Assembly (NCBI GenBank): GCA_947472635.1
Contig: CANJDY010000161.1
Coordinates: 1-6,491, forward strand
DNA: 6,491 bases
Source of the DNA: Chitinophagaceae bacterium
Lineage (GTDB): Bacteria; Bacteroidota; Bacteroidia; Chitinophagales; Chitinophagaceae
Direction: 5' to 3'
The notes under the pieces were generated by a model. It did no database searches and had not been told where the DNA came from. It saw only the letters and a program-made list of their open reading frames with translations. Both the position numbers and the translations under genes were made by a program. Below are positions 1 to 5,832 of this stretch, piece by piece; the first letter of the stretch is position 1, and every line of letters begins with the position of its first letter.

Positions 1-825
1 AAATTCTACCTCTTGAATTCCTTCTTTACCTACATCTAGGTTACCTACCAATGATTTTATTTGAGTTAATTTATCTTCATTGTTGCCGGTAATCAATAAA
101 TATTTTTCAATGATAGCAATCTGTTCTTGGCTGAGGTCTCTTTGTACCAATTCCTCTTTTACTTTATCTAAACCAATTTTATCCAATTTGTCAATGGCGA
201 TGGTGATGTCCATCATTTTTTCGTCGCCACCACACAATTGGGCTAAGGCGCTTAAAATTTTTCGGCTATTAATTTTCAGTGTATAGCCTGAAAGGCCCAG
301 TTGCATAAAAACCTGGTGATAAATATTGGCTAGTTCCACTTCATTGAGTAGGGAACTGCTTCCTACAATATCTGCATCGCATTGAGTAAACTCACGGTAA
401 CGGCCCTTTTGAGGCCTGTCGGCTCGCCAAACTGGTTGTATCTGGTAGCGTCTAAAGGGAAACGTGAGTTTGCCATGGTTCATCGCTACATATCTGGCAA
501 AGGGAATGGTAAGGTCGTACTTTAGCGCCCTTTCGGTGAGTTCGCTGCTACTTTTTCCAATCAATGCTTTTTCGAACCCTATTTTAGCTTTGTCAATATT
601 GTTAGGATTGCTGATACCATTGTTTAGTATTTTAAAAATCAATTTATCCCCTTCGTCACCATATTTCCCCATCAAGGTTTCCAAATTTTCCATTGCGGGG
701 GTTTCCAATGGTTCAAATCCATATAGTTCAAATACAGTCCGGATAGTGGATAAAATATAATTGCGTTTGTATACTACCGTTGCTGAAAAATCTCTGGTTC
801 CTTGGGGAATGCTTGGTTTAGCCAT
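1..825 (-). CDS. hisS: Histidyl-tRNA synthetase, N-terminal 275 residues (3' end cut by window edge)
   Basis: A class II aminoacyl-tRNA synthetase that charges tRNA-His with histidine in the cytoplasm. The minus strand is open from the ATG at 825-823 to the window edge without a stop, giving 275 residues that begin MAKPSIPQGTRDF. The family hallmarks are in order: the N-terminal P-x-GTRDF block (residues 6-13), the motif 1 region around ETPAMENLE (41-49), YDLTIPFARYVA (103-114), and class II motif 2 with WRADRPQKGRYREFTQCD (133-150), where Arg134 is the expected ATP/adenylate-contacting arginine. The histidine-specific LVRGLDYYTG-like block, motif 3 and the anticodon-binding domain would lie beyond the left edge; full-length members are usually about 420-460 residues. 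The gene starts 61 nt after the phosphatase stop codon on the same strand. I see no convincing promoter in that gap, so co-transcription is likely (inference). There is no Shine-Dalgarno site before the ATG, as is usual in Bacteroidota. Confidence 0.97.
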   Translation of the reverse strand, partial: MAKPSIPQGTRDFSATVVYKRNYILSTIRTVFELYGFEPLETPAMENLETLMGKYGDEGDKLIFKILNNGISNPNNIDKAKIGFEKALIGKSSSELTERALKYDLTIPFARYVAMNHGKLTFPFRRYQIQPVWRADRPQKGRYREFTQCDADIVGSSSLLNEVELANIYHQVFMQLGLSGYTLKINSRKILSALAQLCGGDEKMMDITIAIDKLDKIGLDKVKEELVQRDLSQEQIAIIEKYLLITGNNEDKLTQIKSLVGNLDVGKEGIQEVEF

Positions 826-886
826 GATGGGTTGTTAATTAAAATATTTTTATTGAAAGCCAGTATGATAGTAGAGCCTACTGACA

Positions 887-1354
887 CTAAATGGTTGCGA
901 TAACATGATTTTTTATAATGGCTTCACAAGCCAGTTCAATCATTTCATATACTTTGTGGTAACCCTCTTCTTCTCCGAACCAAGGGTCTGGCACATCTTT
1001 GTTTTGTCCGGGGAAGCATTCATTGAGCAGCAACTCCACTTTTGCAGGATTATACTGGTCTTTTCCTATCAATTTCATTTCTTCCCTTACATCATCGGCC
1101 ATCACGTAAATTTTGTCAAAATGTTCAAAATCCTGTTTTGCAAAATGTCTAGATTGCTGCCCGCTAATATCGATACCGTTCATTTTTGCCAGTTTTTGCG
1201 ACAATAGGTGTGGTGGCTCACCTGTGTGCAATCCATTGGTGCCGGCACTTTCTACTTTCCAATGCAAACCTGCTTTTTTGCACTTTTCCCTTAGAATTCC
1301 TTCTGCCAGCGGACTACGGCAAATATTGCCTAGGCATACCATCAAAATTGTCAT
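887..1354 (-). CDS. Low-molecular-weight protein tyrosine phosphatase
   Basis: A 155-residue cytoplasmic phosphatase of the LMW-PTP (arsenate-reductase-like) family, which hydrolyses phosphotyrosine through a cysteinyl-phosphate intermediate. The P-loop VCLGNICRSP lies at residues 6-15 and fits C-x5-R, with Cys7 as nucleophile, Arg13 and Ser14. The general-acid loop is DPW at 123-125. SAGTNGLHTGEPP (36-48) is the usual family segment, and the length of about 155 is typical. The same frame stays open upstream to an ATG at 1396, but the ATG at 1354 is preferred: the protein then begins MTILMVCLGN right before the P-loop as in the family, and a promoter box sits 4 nt upstream of it, inside the would-be extension. 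Bacterial relatives include Wzb/Ptp enzymes that act on tyrosine kinases of polysaccharide export, but no kinase or capsule gene is nearby, so the substrate is unknown. It probably heads a transcript that continues into hisS. Confidence 0.95.
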   Translation of the reverse strand: MTILMVCLGNICRSPLAEGILREKCKKAGLHWKVESAGTNGLHTGEPPHLLSQKLAKMNGIDISGQQSRHFAKQDFEHFDKIYVMADDVREEMKLIGKDQYNPAKVELLLNECFPGQNKDVPDPWFGEEEGYHKVYEMIELACEAIIKNHVIATI

Positions 1355-1358
1355 GCAG

Positions 1359-1389
1359 CAAATATAAGCTCTTAGGGGTACAAAGCAGA
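1359..1389 (-). promoter_or_regulatory. Predicted promoter of the phosphatase gene, leaderless geometry
   Basis: On the minus strand a perfect Bacteroidota -7 box TATATTTG (TAnnTTTG) occupies 1366-1359. Nineteen nt upstream is TCTG (1389-1386), one mismatch from the -33 TTTG. The box ends 4 nt before the ATG at 1354, so transcription should begin at or within a few bases of the start codon. The consensus is established for the primary sigma factor of Bacteroidota; its use here is inferred from sequence. A perfect TTTG also exists at 1384-1381, but its 14-nt spacer is too short. Confidence 0.6.
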
Positions 1390-1551
1390 TAGCCATGGGC
1401 GATAAAGACTAGAAATGTTGTATTCCATTTCACCTAATTGGTAAGGTCAATCGATTGTAAAGGGGTAGACTGAATGATAAATATAATGGGGAGTAAGCGT
1501 TTCTTCCTGATGAGTTTAGCGGACAAGGATAGTTTTCAGTGATTTATTTTG

Positions 1552-1559
1552 TAATTTGC
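1552..1559 (+). promoter_or_regulatory. Weak candidate -7 box for the three-gene block
   Basis: TAATTTGC resembles the Bacteroidota -7 element TAnnTTTGC but is one base short between TA and TTTG, and no TTTG is found at the proper upstream distance. It would give a leader of roughly 50 nt before the ATG at 1616. It is listed only because it is the best match in the region where the promoter should be. Confidence 0.25.
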
Positions 1560-1615
1560 CCTCTTTAAAAGCGGGGGACAGTTATCTGTGTTTTGTAATT
1601 CTCAATATATATATA

Positions 1616-1873
1616 ATGGCAATGGAGGAATTGGAAAACGAAAAGCTCAGCGTAAGGGATAAGGGATTTGTCCGCATGCGAACGATTACTAACTATGGTA
1701 TGGGTTTTTTTATGGTGTTGGTTGGTTTTTTTTTCATGTTCCCCGTAAAATTGACGCAGGGATTTATCAACCAGTATGATCCTGCATTAATAAAATTATT
1801 TGCCGTGATATGCTGGTTGTATGGGACTTTCAGAATGTATAGGGGGTATAAGAAAAATTATTTCAGAGACTGA
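1616..1873 (+). CDS. Small two-helix inner-membrane protein, unknown function
   Basis: This 85-residue protein begins MAMEELENEKLSVRDKG. It has a charged N-terminal segment (1-25), a first hydrophobic helix at about 27-45 rich in Gly/Phe (MGFFMVLVGFFFMF), a short loop with NQYDPAL (52-58), a second helix at about 57-74 and a basic C-terminal tail (RMYRGYKKNYFRD). The positive-inside rule suggests both ends face the cytoplasm. I do not recognise a named domain. The ATG at 1616 was chosen over a TTG at 1556 because the TTG extension is unlike a natural N-terminus and overlaps the candidate promoter; an ATG at 1622 is equally possible. The stop overlaps the next start as TGATG, so it is probably translationally coupled to the binding protein and works with it. 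Its role is unknown. Confidence 0.75.
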   Translation: MAMEELENEKLSVRDKGFVRMRTITNYGMGFFMVLVGFFFMFPVKLTQGFINQYDPALIKLFAVICWLYGTFRMYRGYKKNYFRD

Positions 1874-2826
1874 TGAACACAGAATTCAAAAAAAATAGCA
1901 TCGTTCATTTTATAGGCCTCTTTGTTTTTTGTATTGGAATGGTGCACTGCAATACAAAAAAACAGGAAGCAGTAACGGATACGCTTACTAGCGGTACCAT
2001 TCATATAAGTGTGGATGAGTCGTTTAAACCGATAATAGATGAGCAGATAAAAGTATTTGAAGGTTCCAATCCGGGTGCTAAAATTATACCCCATTATAAA
2101 TCGGAGTCGGCCTGTTTGAAGGATATTTTTACTGATTCCCATACAAAAATGGTGATTGTTACCAGAGGATTAACAAGGCAGGAAGAAAAATATTTCAAGG
2201 AATCCTTGCACTATTTCCCTCGTTGGGATGAACTTGCAACCGATGCGATTGCCATTGTGGTAAATAAAAAAAGTGCTGATACCATTTTCACCCTTCAAAG
2301 ATTGCAGCAGCAATTGACTGGTTTACTGGGTAAAAAGCAACAGGTCATTTTTGACGGGTTGAGTGCCACGAGTACTGTGCGGTATGCCATTGACAGCATA
2401 TTAAAGGGGGCCAAATTTGACACGGGGGTAGTTAGGGCTGTTAAAAATAGCCAGGCAGTGTTGGATTATGTTGCTGCCAATGAAAACGCTATTGGGTTGG
2501 TGGGAATCAGCTGGATCGGTAATCCAGAAGATACTGAGCAGGTAAAAATGCTCCAAAAACTTACCATGGTATATGTTAAATGTGACCATTGTTCCGATTC
2601 TCCCTATGTGAAACCAACGCAATATGGTATCATGACCAAAAGATATCCCTTAATTCGCGGGTTGTACTATATTCTGAAAGAAAACTATTCAGGGCTTGGA
2701 TCGGGATTTTTAAATTTTATGCAATATGAAAGGGGGCAATTAATTTTCAGAAGAGCCTATTTGGGGCCCAGTAAAATGGGATTTGCCATTCGTAATGTGA
2801 TGATCAATGAAAAATTAGCAAAATAA
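1873..2826 (+). CDS. PstS-like periplasmic substrate-binding lipoprotein
   Basis: A 317-residue exported protein of the PstS-like (PBP-like) phosphate-binding superfamily. A basic start and hydrophobic stretch (residues 10-25) lead to Cys26 in GMVHCN, a probable but atypical lipobox with His at -1. The mature part begins its first beta strand at GTIHISVDESF (41-51). It has the family's domain-hinge wording MVIVTRGLTRQEE and ATDAIAIVVNKKSADTIF, then VIFDGLSATSTVRYAIDSIL with STVRY at 167-171, where PstS proteins carry their Ser/Thr/Arg anion-binding turn. It ends with GLGSGFLNFMQYERGQLIF and YLGPSKMGFAIRNV. A CxxC pair (Cys237, Cys240) is unusual for the family. No permease (pstC/pstA) or ATPase (pstB) gene is beside it, so classic ABC phosphate uptake is doubtful. 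The ligand could be phosphate, another anion or none. Its start overlaps the upstream stop and has no ribosome site of its own. Confidence 0.85.
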   Translation: MNTEFKKNSIVHFIGLFVFCIGMVHCNTKKQEAVTDTLTSGTIHISVDESFKPIIDEQIKVFEGSNPGAKIIPHYKSESACLKDIFTDSHTKMVIVTRGLTRQEEKYFKESLHYFPRWDELATDAIAIVVNKKSADTIFTLQRLQQQLTGLLGKKQQVIFDGLSATSTVRYAIDSILKGAKFDTGVVRAVKNSQAVLDYVAANENAIGLVGISWIGNPEDTEQVKMLQKLTMVYVKCDHCSDSPYVKPTQYGIMTKRYPLIRGLYYILKENYSGLGSGFLNFMQYERGQLIFRRAYLGPSKMGFAIRNVMINEKLAK

Positions 2827-2896
2827 TAGTGAACATTTCAAATAGTTTTCGGTTTAAATTAATAACATTGTAAAGTCTAATAAATAGAAAAGGAAA

Positions 2897-4636
2897 ATGA
2901 ATAGTATTAAATTTGGATTACTGGTTGTAGTTACCCTGTTGCTTTCAAGTACAATGAAAGCGCAAACCATTGAAGAGGGTAAGAAGTTTATGTATTACGA
3001 AAAATACCAAAGTGCTAAAAATGTGTTTCAAAAACTGCTGGCTATTACCCCAGTTAGTCCAGAAGCGGTTTATTGGATGGGTATTGCTATGATGGCTGGG
3101 GGGGATTATTCTCCCAAGGCATTGAACGAAGCTAAGGAACTCTATCGGAAGGCCCTGGAAGCAAATAGTAACAGTGCTTTGTTGATTGTAGCAATGGGAA
3201 ACATCGAATTGCGAGAAGGGAAACCCCAGGATGCACGCAATCGTTTTGAAACAGCGCTTTCACTTAGTCAAAATAAGGATTTGGAAGTACTTGCTGCAGT
3301 TGGTATGGCCAACTCTGACTTTGATAATAAATTTGCCGATCCCACTTATGGAATTGAAAAATTAAAAATTGCTACTACATTAAAAAAATTCAAGGATCCA
3401 GCAGTGTATGTTTATATGGGCGACGCCTACAAAATACTATTAGATGGTGGTAATGCTCAAATATCTTACCAATCGGCACTAACGATTGACCCTAATTATG
3501 TTAGGGCGCTTTACAGAATTGGCAAAATTTACCAAACACAGGGATCTGGTCAGGAAGAAATTTATATGAAATATTTCAATGATGCCATTGAGAAAGACCC
3601 GGCTTTTGCACCCGTTTATAAAAACTTGTCTGATTTATATTACAATATTGATGTGACAAAGTCGGCGGGATACCTCGACAAATACCTTTCTAACGCCGAT
3701 GATGACCCGAAAAATTGTTATTACAGGGCATCTATGAAATATGCGCAAGGATTATTTAAGGAAGCCATTACCCTTGCAAGCCAATGTATAGCTGCTGGTA
3801 CAACTCCTTATCCAAAATTATTCGGTATTCAGGGCTATGCTTACAATCGATTGGGCGATTCTCTAAGTGCAAAGGCAGCTTTTGAAAATTATATTCTTAA
3901 AGCAGACCAAACCCAAATTGGAAGCGGGGACTATGCCACGTATGCCAGTGTATTATTTAAATTGCCCGGCAATGATTCATTGGCTGGAGTTTATATTGAC
4001 AAAGCTGTTCAATTAGATACCCTAGAATCGTCGAAAGTAGCTTATTTAAAAACAACCTCACTTTATTTTGAAAATCAGAAAAACTATAAAGTCGCAGCTG
4101 ATTGGTATGCAAAAATTCTAACTGTAAAAAAGGTGCCTACCGCATTTGACCTGAATACTGCTGGTTTAAAATACTTTAGGTCTGGTAATTATACTTCTTC
4201 CATTGATATATTCAGTCAGAGTAGCAAAAAATATCCGGAAGATGTGTATGGTTATTATATGACAGGAAAGGCTTACTGGGCGATTGATACCACTATGGAA
4301 CAAGGTTTAGCAAATCCAGCCTTTCAAAAGGTAATTGAAGTTGGGTTAGCTGATAAGGTTAAAAATAAGGCCCAGCTAATTGTTAGTTATAAATATTTTG
4401 TAGCCTATTTTGCCAATATTAAGAAGGATAAAGCTACAGCGATTGCCTATTGCGATAGCGTATTGGTAATTGATTCTGCTGATACGGAAGCCATTAATAA
4501 TAAGGTAGCCATTGGGTCAATGAATATGAATCCTGCACCAGCAGCTCCTTCCAAGCCTGTTAAGCCAGTTGGCAATAAGGCCACCGCTGACAAGCCTAGC
4601 GCTACTAAGCCAGCTGCTTCGGAGCCAAAAAAATAA
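2897..4636 (+). CDS. Exported tetratricopeptide-repeat protein
   Basis: This 579-residue protein has a Sec signal peptide (MNSIKFGLLVVVTLLLSS, probable cleavage after Ala22 in KAQT), so the repeats lie in the periplasm or on the envelope. Nearly the whole mature chain is helical TPR-type repeats. The clearest are YYEKYQSAKNVFQKLLAITP (33-52), ALNEAKELYRKALEANSNS (75-93), GKPQDARNRFETALSLS (108-124), AQISYQSALTIDPNYVRAL (187-205), YMKYFNDAIEKDPAFAP (223-239), GLFKEAITLASQCIA (285-299), KVAADWYAKIL (398-408) and GNYTSSIDIFSQSSKKYP (430-447). The last 35 or so residues are a low-complexity Ala/Pro/Lys tail. TPR arrays act as protein-binding scaffolds; the partner is unknown. The gene lies 70 nt behind the binding-protein gene, with an AAGGA at 2890-2894 very close to the ATG, and is closed by a strong terminator, so it is probably the last gene of the block. 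Confidence 0.9.
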   Translation: MNSIKFGLLVVVTLLLSSTMKAQTIEEGKKFMYYEKYQSAKNVFQKLLAITPVSPEAVYWMGIAMMAGGDYSPKALNEAKELYRKALEANSNSALLIVAMGNIELREGKPQDARNRFETALSLSQNKDLEVLAAVGMANSDFDNKFADPTYGIEKLKIATTLKKFKDPAVYVYMGDAYKILLDGGNAQISYQSALTIDPNYVRALYRIGKIYQTQGSGQEEIYMKYFNDAIEKDPAFAPVYKNLSDLYYNIDVTKSAGYLDKYLSNADDDPKNCYYRASMKYAQGLFKEAITLASQCIAAGTTPYPKLFGIQGYAYNRLGDSLSAKAAFENYILKADQTQIGSGDYATYASVLFKLPGNDSLAGVYIDKAVQLDTLESSKVAYLKTTSLYFENQKNYKVAADWYAKILTVKKVPTAFDLNTAGLKYFRSGNYTSSIDIFSQSSKKYPEDVYGYYMTGKAYWAIDTTMEQGLANPAFQKVIEVGLADKVKNKAQLIVSYKYFVAYFANIKKDKATAIAYCDSVLVIDSADTEAINNKVAIGSMNMNPAPAAPSKPVKPVGNKATADKPSATKPAASEPKK

Positions 4637-4660
4637 GTCTTTTTCGCTAAAATCAATTTG

Positions 4661-4693
4661 ATCCCCCTTTTTAATCGAAAGGGGGATTTTTTT
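4661..4693 (+). terminator. Intrinsic terminator after the TPR gene
   Basis: A perfect 10-bp stem (ATCCCCCTTT at 4661-4670 with AAAGGGGGAT at 4678-4687) encloses a 7-nt loop (TTAATCG). It runs into a 7-T tract (4687-4693). It starts 24 nt after the TPR stop codon. The A-rich stretch on its 5' side is too weak to make it a clear terminator in the opposite direction, and no gene approaches from the right. Confidence 0.9.
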
Positions 4694-4704
4694 ATAAACC
4701 TAAG

Positions 4705-4735
4705 TTTGTTATTTGCTCACCCTACCGTACTTTTG
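4705..4735 (+). promoter_or_regulatory. Promoter of the nuo operon, leaderless geometry
   Basis: TTTG at 4705-4708, a 19-nt spacer and TACTTTTG at 4728-4735 match the Bacteroidota primary-sigma consensus (TTTG / TAnnTTTG) with no mismatch and ideal spacing. The box ends 4 nt before the nuoA ATG (4740), so the mRNA should begin at or beside the start codon, leaving no room for a ribosome-binding site. The promoter starts 11 nt after the preceding terminator's T tract. Confidence 0.82.
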
Positions 4736-4739
4736 CAAA

Positions 4740-5135
4740 ATGCAATTCTTCATTCTTCAAGTTATAGATAGTAATAATGCTTCTAACTATCTTCCTATTG
4801 GGATTCAGTTATTTTTTGCGATCGGTTTTATCGCTACAATGATGCTCCTAACCCATAGTTTTGGCCCAAAAAGGCAGACTGCGGATAAACTTCAAAATTT
4901 TGAAAGTGGAATTGAAATAAAGGGGAATGCACGTCAACCCATGGCAGTCAAATATTTCCTGGTGGCGATCTTATTTGTGTTGTTCGACGTGGAAGTTATT
5001 TTTTTCTATCCCTATGCTGTTAATTTTAGGGAATTAGGTTGGCATGGATTTGTGGCAGTGCTGATGTTTGTAGGTTTATTTATAGCAGGATTTATTTATA
5101 TTATTAAAAAAGGGGCTTTAAATTGGGAAGAGTAA
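4740..5135 (+). CDS. nuoA: NADH-quinone oxidoreductase subunit A
   Basis: A 131-residue membrane subunit of complex I (ND3 homologue), sitting where the proton-pumping arm meets the peripheral arm near the quinone channel. Three transmembrane helices are visible at about 18-38, 70-91 and 103-122. Between helices 1 and 2 lies the conserved loop with NFESGIEIKGNARQP (53-67), followed by VKYFLVAILFVLFDVEVIFFYP (70-91), whose Asp83 and Glu85 are the conserved acidic pair of helix 2. The protein ends GALNWEE, as in many NuoA proteins. The frame is open upstream to a TTG at 4713, but that extension (LTLPYFCK) is encoded by the promoter itself, so the ATG at 4740 is taken as the start. It is the first gene of the nuo operon; nuoB follows after 105 nt. 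Confidence 0.96.
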   Translation: MQFFILQVIDSNNASNYLPIGIQLFFAIGFIATMMLLTHSFGPKRQTADKLQNFESGIEIKGNARQPMAVKYFLVAILFVLFDVEVIFFYPYAVNFRELGWHGFVAVLMFVGLFIAGFIYIIKKGALNWEE

Positions 5136-5240
5136 GCAATTGTAGCGGTACAATGTGAAAATGTAAACAATGGCAGCATGTTTTTGTTTTAAAGGGGGAA
5201 GGGGGGCTTATAAATTCTGTAATTTTCAAATTAAATAATT
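5136..5240 (+). other. nuoA-nuoB spacer with a short hairpin and a G-rich tract
   Basis: This gap is long for neighbouring nuo genes. A 6-bp hairpin (ATTGTA 5139-5144, loop GCGG, TACAAT 5149-5154) begins 3 nt after the nuoA stop and has no T tract, so it is not an intrinsic terminator. Further on, two G runs (5194-5198 and 5201-5206) are separated by AA. I see no well-formed internal promoter: TTTG at 5183-5186 has no matching -7 box. The bases just before the nuoB ATG are A/T-rich without a Shine-Dalgarno site. Confidence 0.5.
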
Positions 5241-5804
5241 ATGTCACGTCCGGTACAGTATAATACCAAATTGAAAATGGTGGAAGCACCTGAAGCAATG
5301 ATGGGGGATGGTTTTATGGCAACTTCCTTTGAAAAGGTGGTGGGCCTTGCGCGTAAAAATTCAATCTGGCCTTTGCCTTTTGCTACATCCTGTTGTGGAA
5401 TTGAGTTTATGGCAACTATGGCTAGTCATTATGACTTGGCAAGGTTTGGATCAGAAAGAGTGGGTTTTTCTCCCCGTCAATGTGATCTTTTAATGGTAAT
5501 GGGAACCATCTCCAAAAAAATGGGGCCCGTATTGCGGCAAGTATACCTTCAAATGGCGGAGCCTCGATGGGTATTGTCGGTTGGGGCTTGTGCTTGTAGC
5601 GGGGGTATTTTTGATACTTATTCTGTGTTACAGGGAATCGACCAAATCATTCCTGTAGATGTATATGTACCCGGTTGTCCGCCAAGGCCAGAAGCTATTT
5701 TGGATGGTTTTTTAAAAATTCAGGAATTGGTAGGTCAAGAAAGTTTGCGCAGAAGAAATGGTGATAAATACAAGGAATTGATGGAAAGTTATGGAATACA
5801 ATAA
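5241..5804 (+). CDS. nuoB: NADH-quinone oxidoreductase subunit B (N2 iron-sulfur subunit)
   Basis: A 187-residue peripheral-arm subunit of complex I (PSST homologue). It carries cluster N2, the [4Fe-4S] centre that passes electrons to quinone. The four expected ligands are present: the tandem Cys51-Cys52 in ATSCCGIEFMAT, Cys117 in VGACACSGG, and Cys146 in VPGCPPRPEAI. Other family blocks are LARFGSERVGFSPRQCDLLM (residues 69-88) and EPRWVLSVGAC. Cys119 is an additional cysteine two residues after a ligand; E. coli NuoB has Asn there. The N-terminus is short and charged with no signal peptide, fitting the cytoplasmic face. nuoC starts 28 nt after its stop, so the two are co-transcribed. Confidence 0.98.
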   Translation: MSRPVQYNTKLKMVEAPEAMMGDGFMATSFEKVVGLARKNSIWPLPFATSCCGIEFMATMASHYDLARFGSERVGFSPRQCDLLMVMGTISKKMGPVLRQVYLQMAEPRWVLSVGACACSGGIFDTYSVLQGIDQIIPVDVYVPGCPPRPEAILDGFLKIQELVGQESLRRRNGDKYKELMESYGIQ

Positions 5805-5832
5805 ATATTTGAAGCGAATTAAGTAACAAAAG

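Larger units (their letters stand above)
1355..1615. other. Divergent intergenic region
   Basis: This region separates the leftward phosphatase gene from the rightward three-gene block. It holds the phosphatase promoter at its left end and presumably the promoter of the rightward genes at its right end. The middle contains a 10-bp perfect palindrome, CAATCGATTG (1448-1457), which is about as frequent as chance predicts. I found no tRNA-like fold, no credible short gene and no terminator. An AT-repeat lies just before the ATG at 1616. Confidence 0.6.

Noticed and set aside
464..760. 98-codon plus-strand open frame
   Set aside because: It lies wholly antisense to hisS, whose motifs are unmistakable, and its translation has no family resemblance.
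870..882. AGTAG-AGC-CTACT hairpin between the phosphatase and hisS genes
   Set aside because: The stem is only 5 bp and is not followed by a T tract in the direction of transcription, so it is not a credible terminator.
905..1392. Three overlapping plus-strand open frames opposite the phosphatase
   Set aside because: All are antisense shadows of the LMW-PTP gene.
1355..1396. 14-codon N-terminal extension of the phosphatase (start at 1396)
   Set aside because: It would place residues before the usual N-terminal P-loop strand, and it overlaps the predicted promoter.
1448..1457. Palindrome CAATCGATTG as an operator
   Set aside because: Several 10-bp perfect palindromes are expected by chance in 6.5 kb, and it has no flanking symmetry or second copy.
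2863..2870. TAACATTG as an internal promoter box for the TPR gene
   Set aside because: One mismatch in the -7 box and no TTTG at the correct upstream distance.
4447..4656. 69-codon minus-strand open frame
   Set aside because: It is antisense to the Ala/Pro/Lys tail of the TPR gene; its open frame follows from that biased composition.
4713..4739. TTG-initiated extension of nuoA
   Set aside because: The extension is encoded by the promoter spacer and -7 box and is not NuoA-like; the ATG at 4740 gives a normal 131-residue protein.
5191..5198. Pairing between AAAGGGGG in the nuo leader and CCCCCTTT of the upstream terminator
   Set aside because: The two are on different predicted transcripts and the match is a simple homopolymer-type sequence.
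5170..5238. 22-codon open frame ending 2 nt before nuoB
   Set aside because: Possible leader peptide, but it includes the G-rich tract, has no ribosome site and shows no recognisable peptide feature; chance occurrence is likely.
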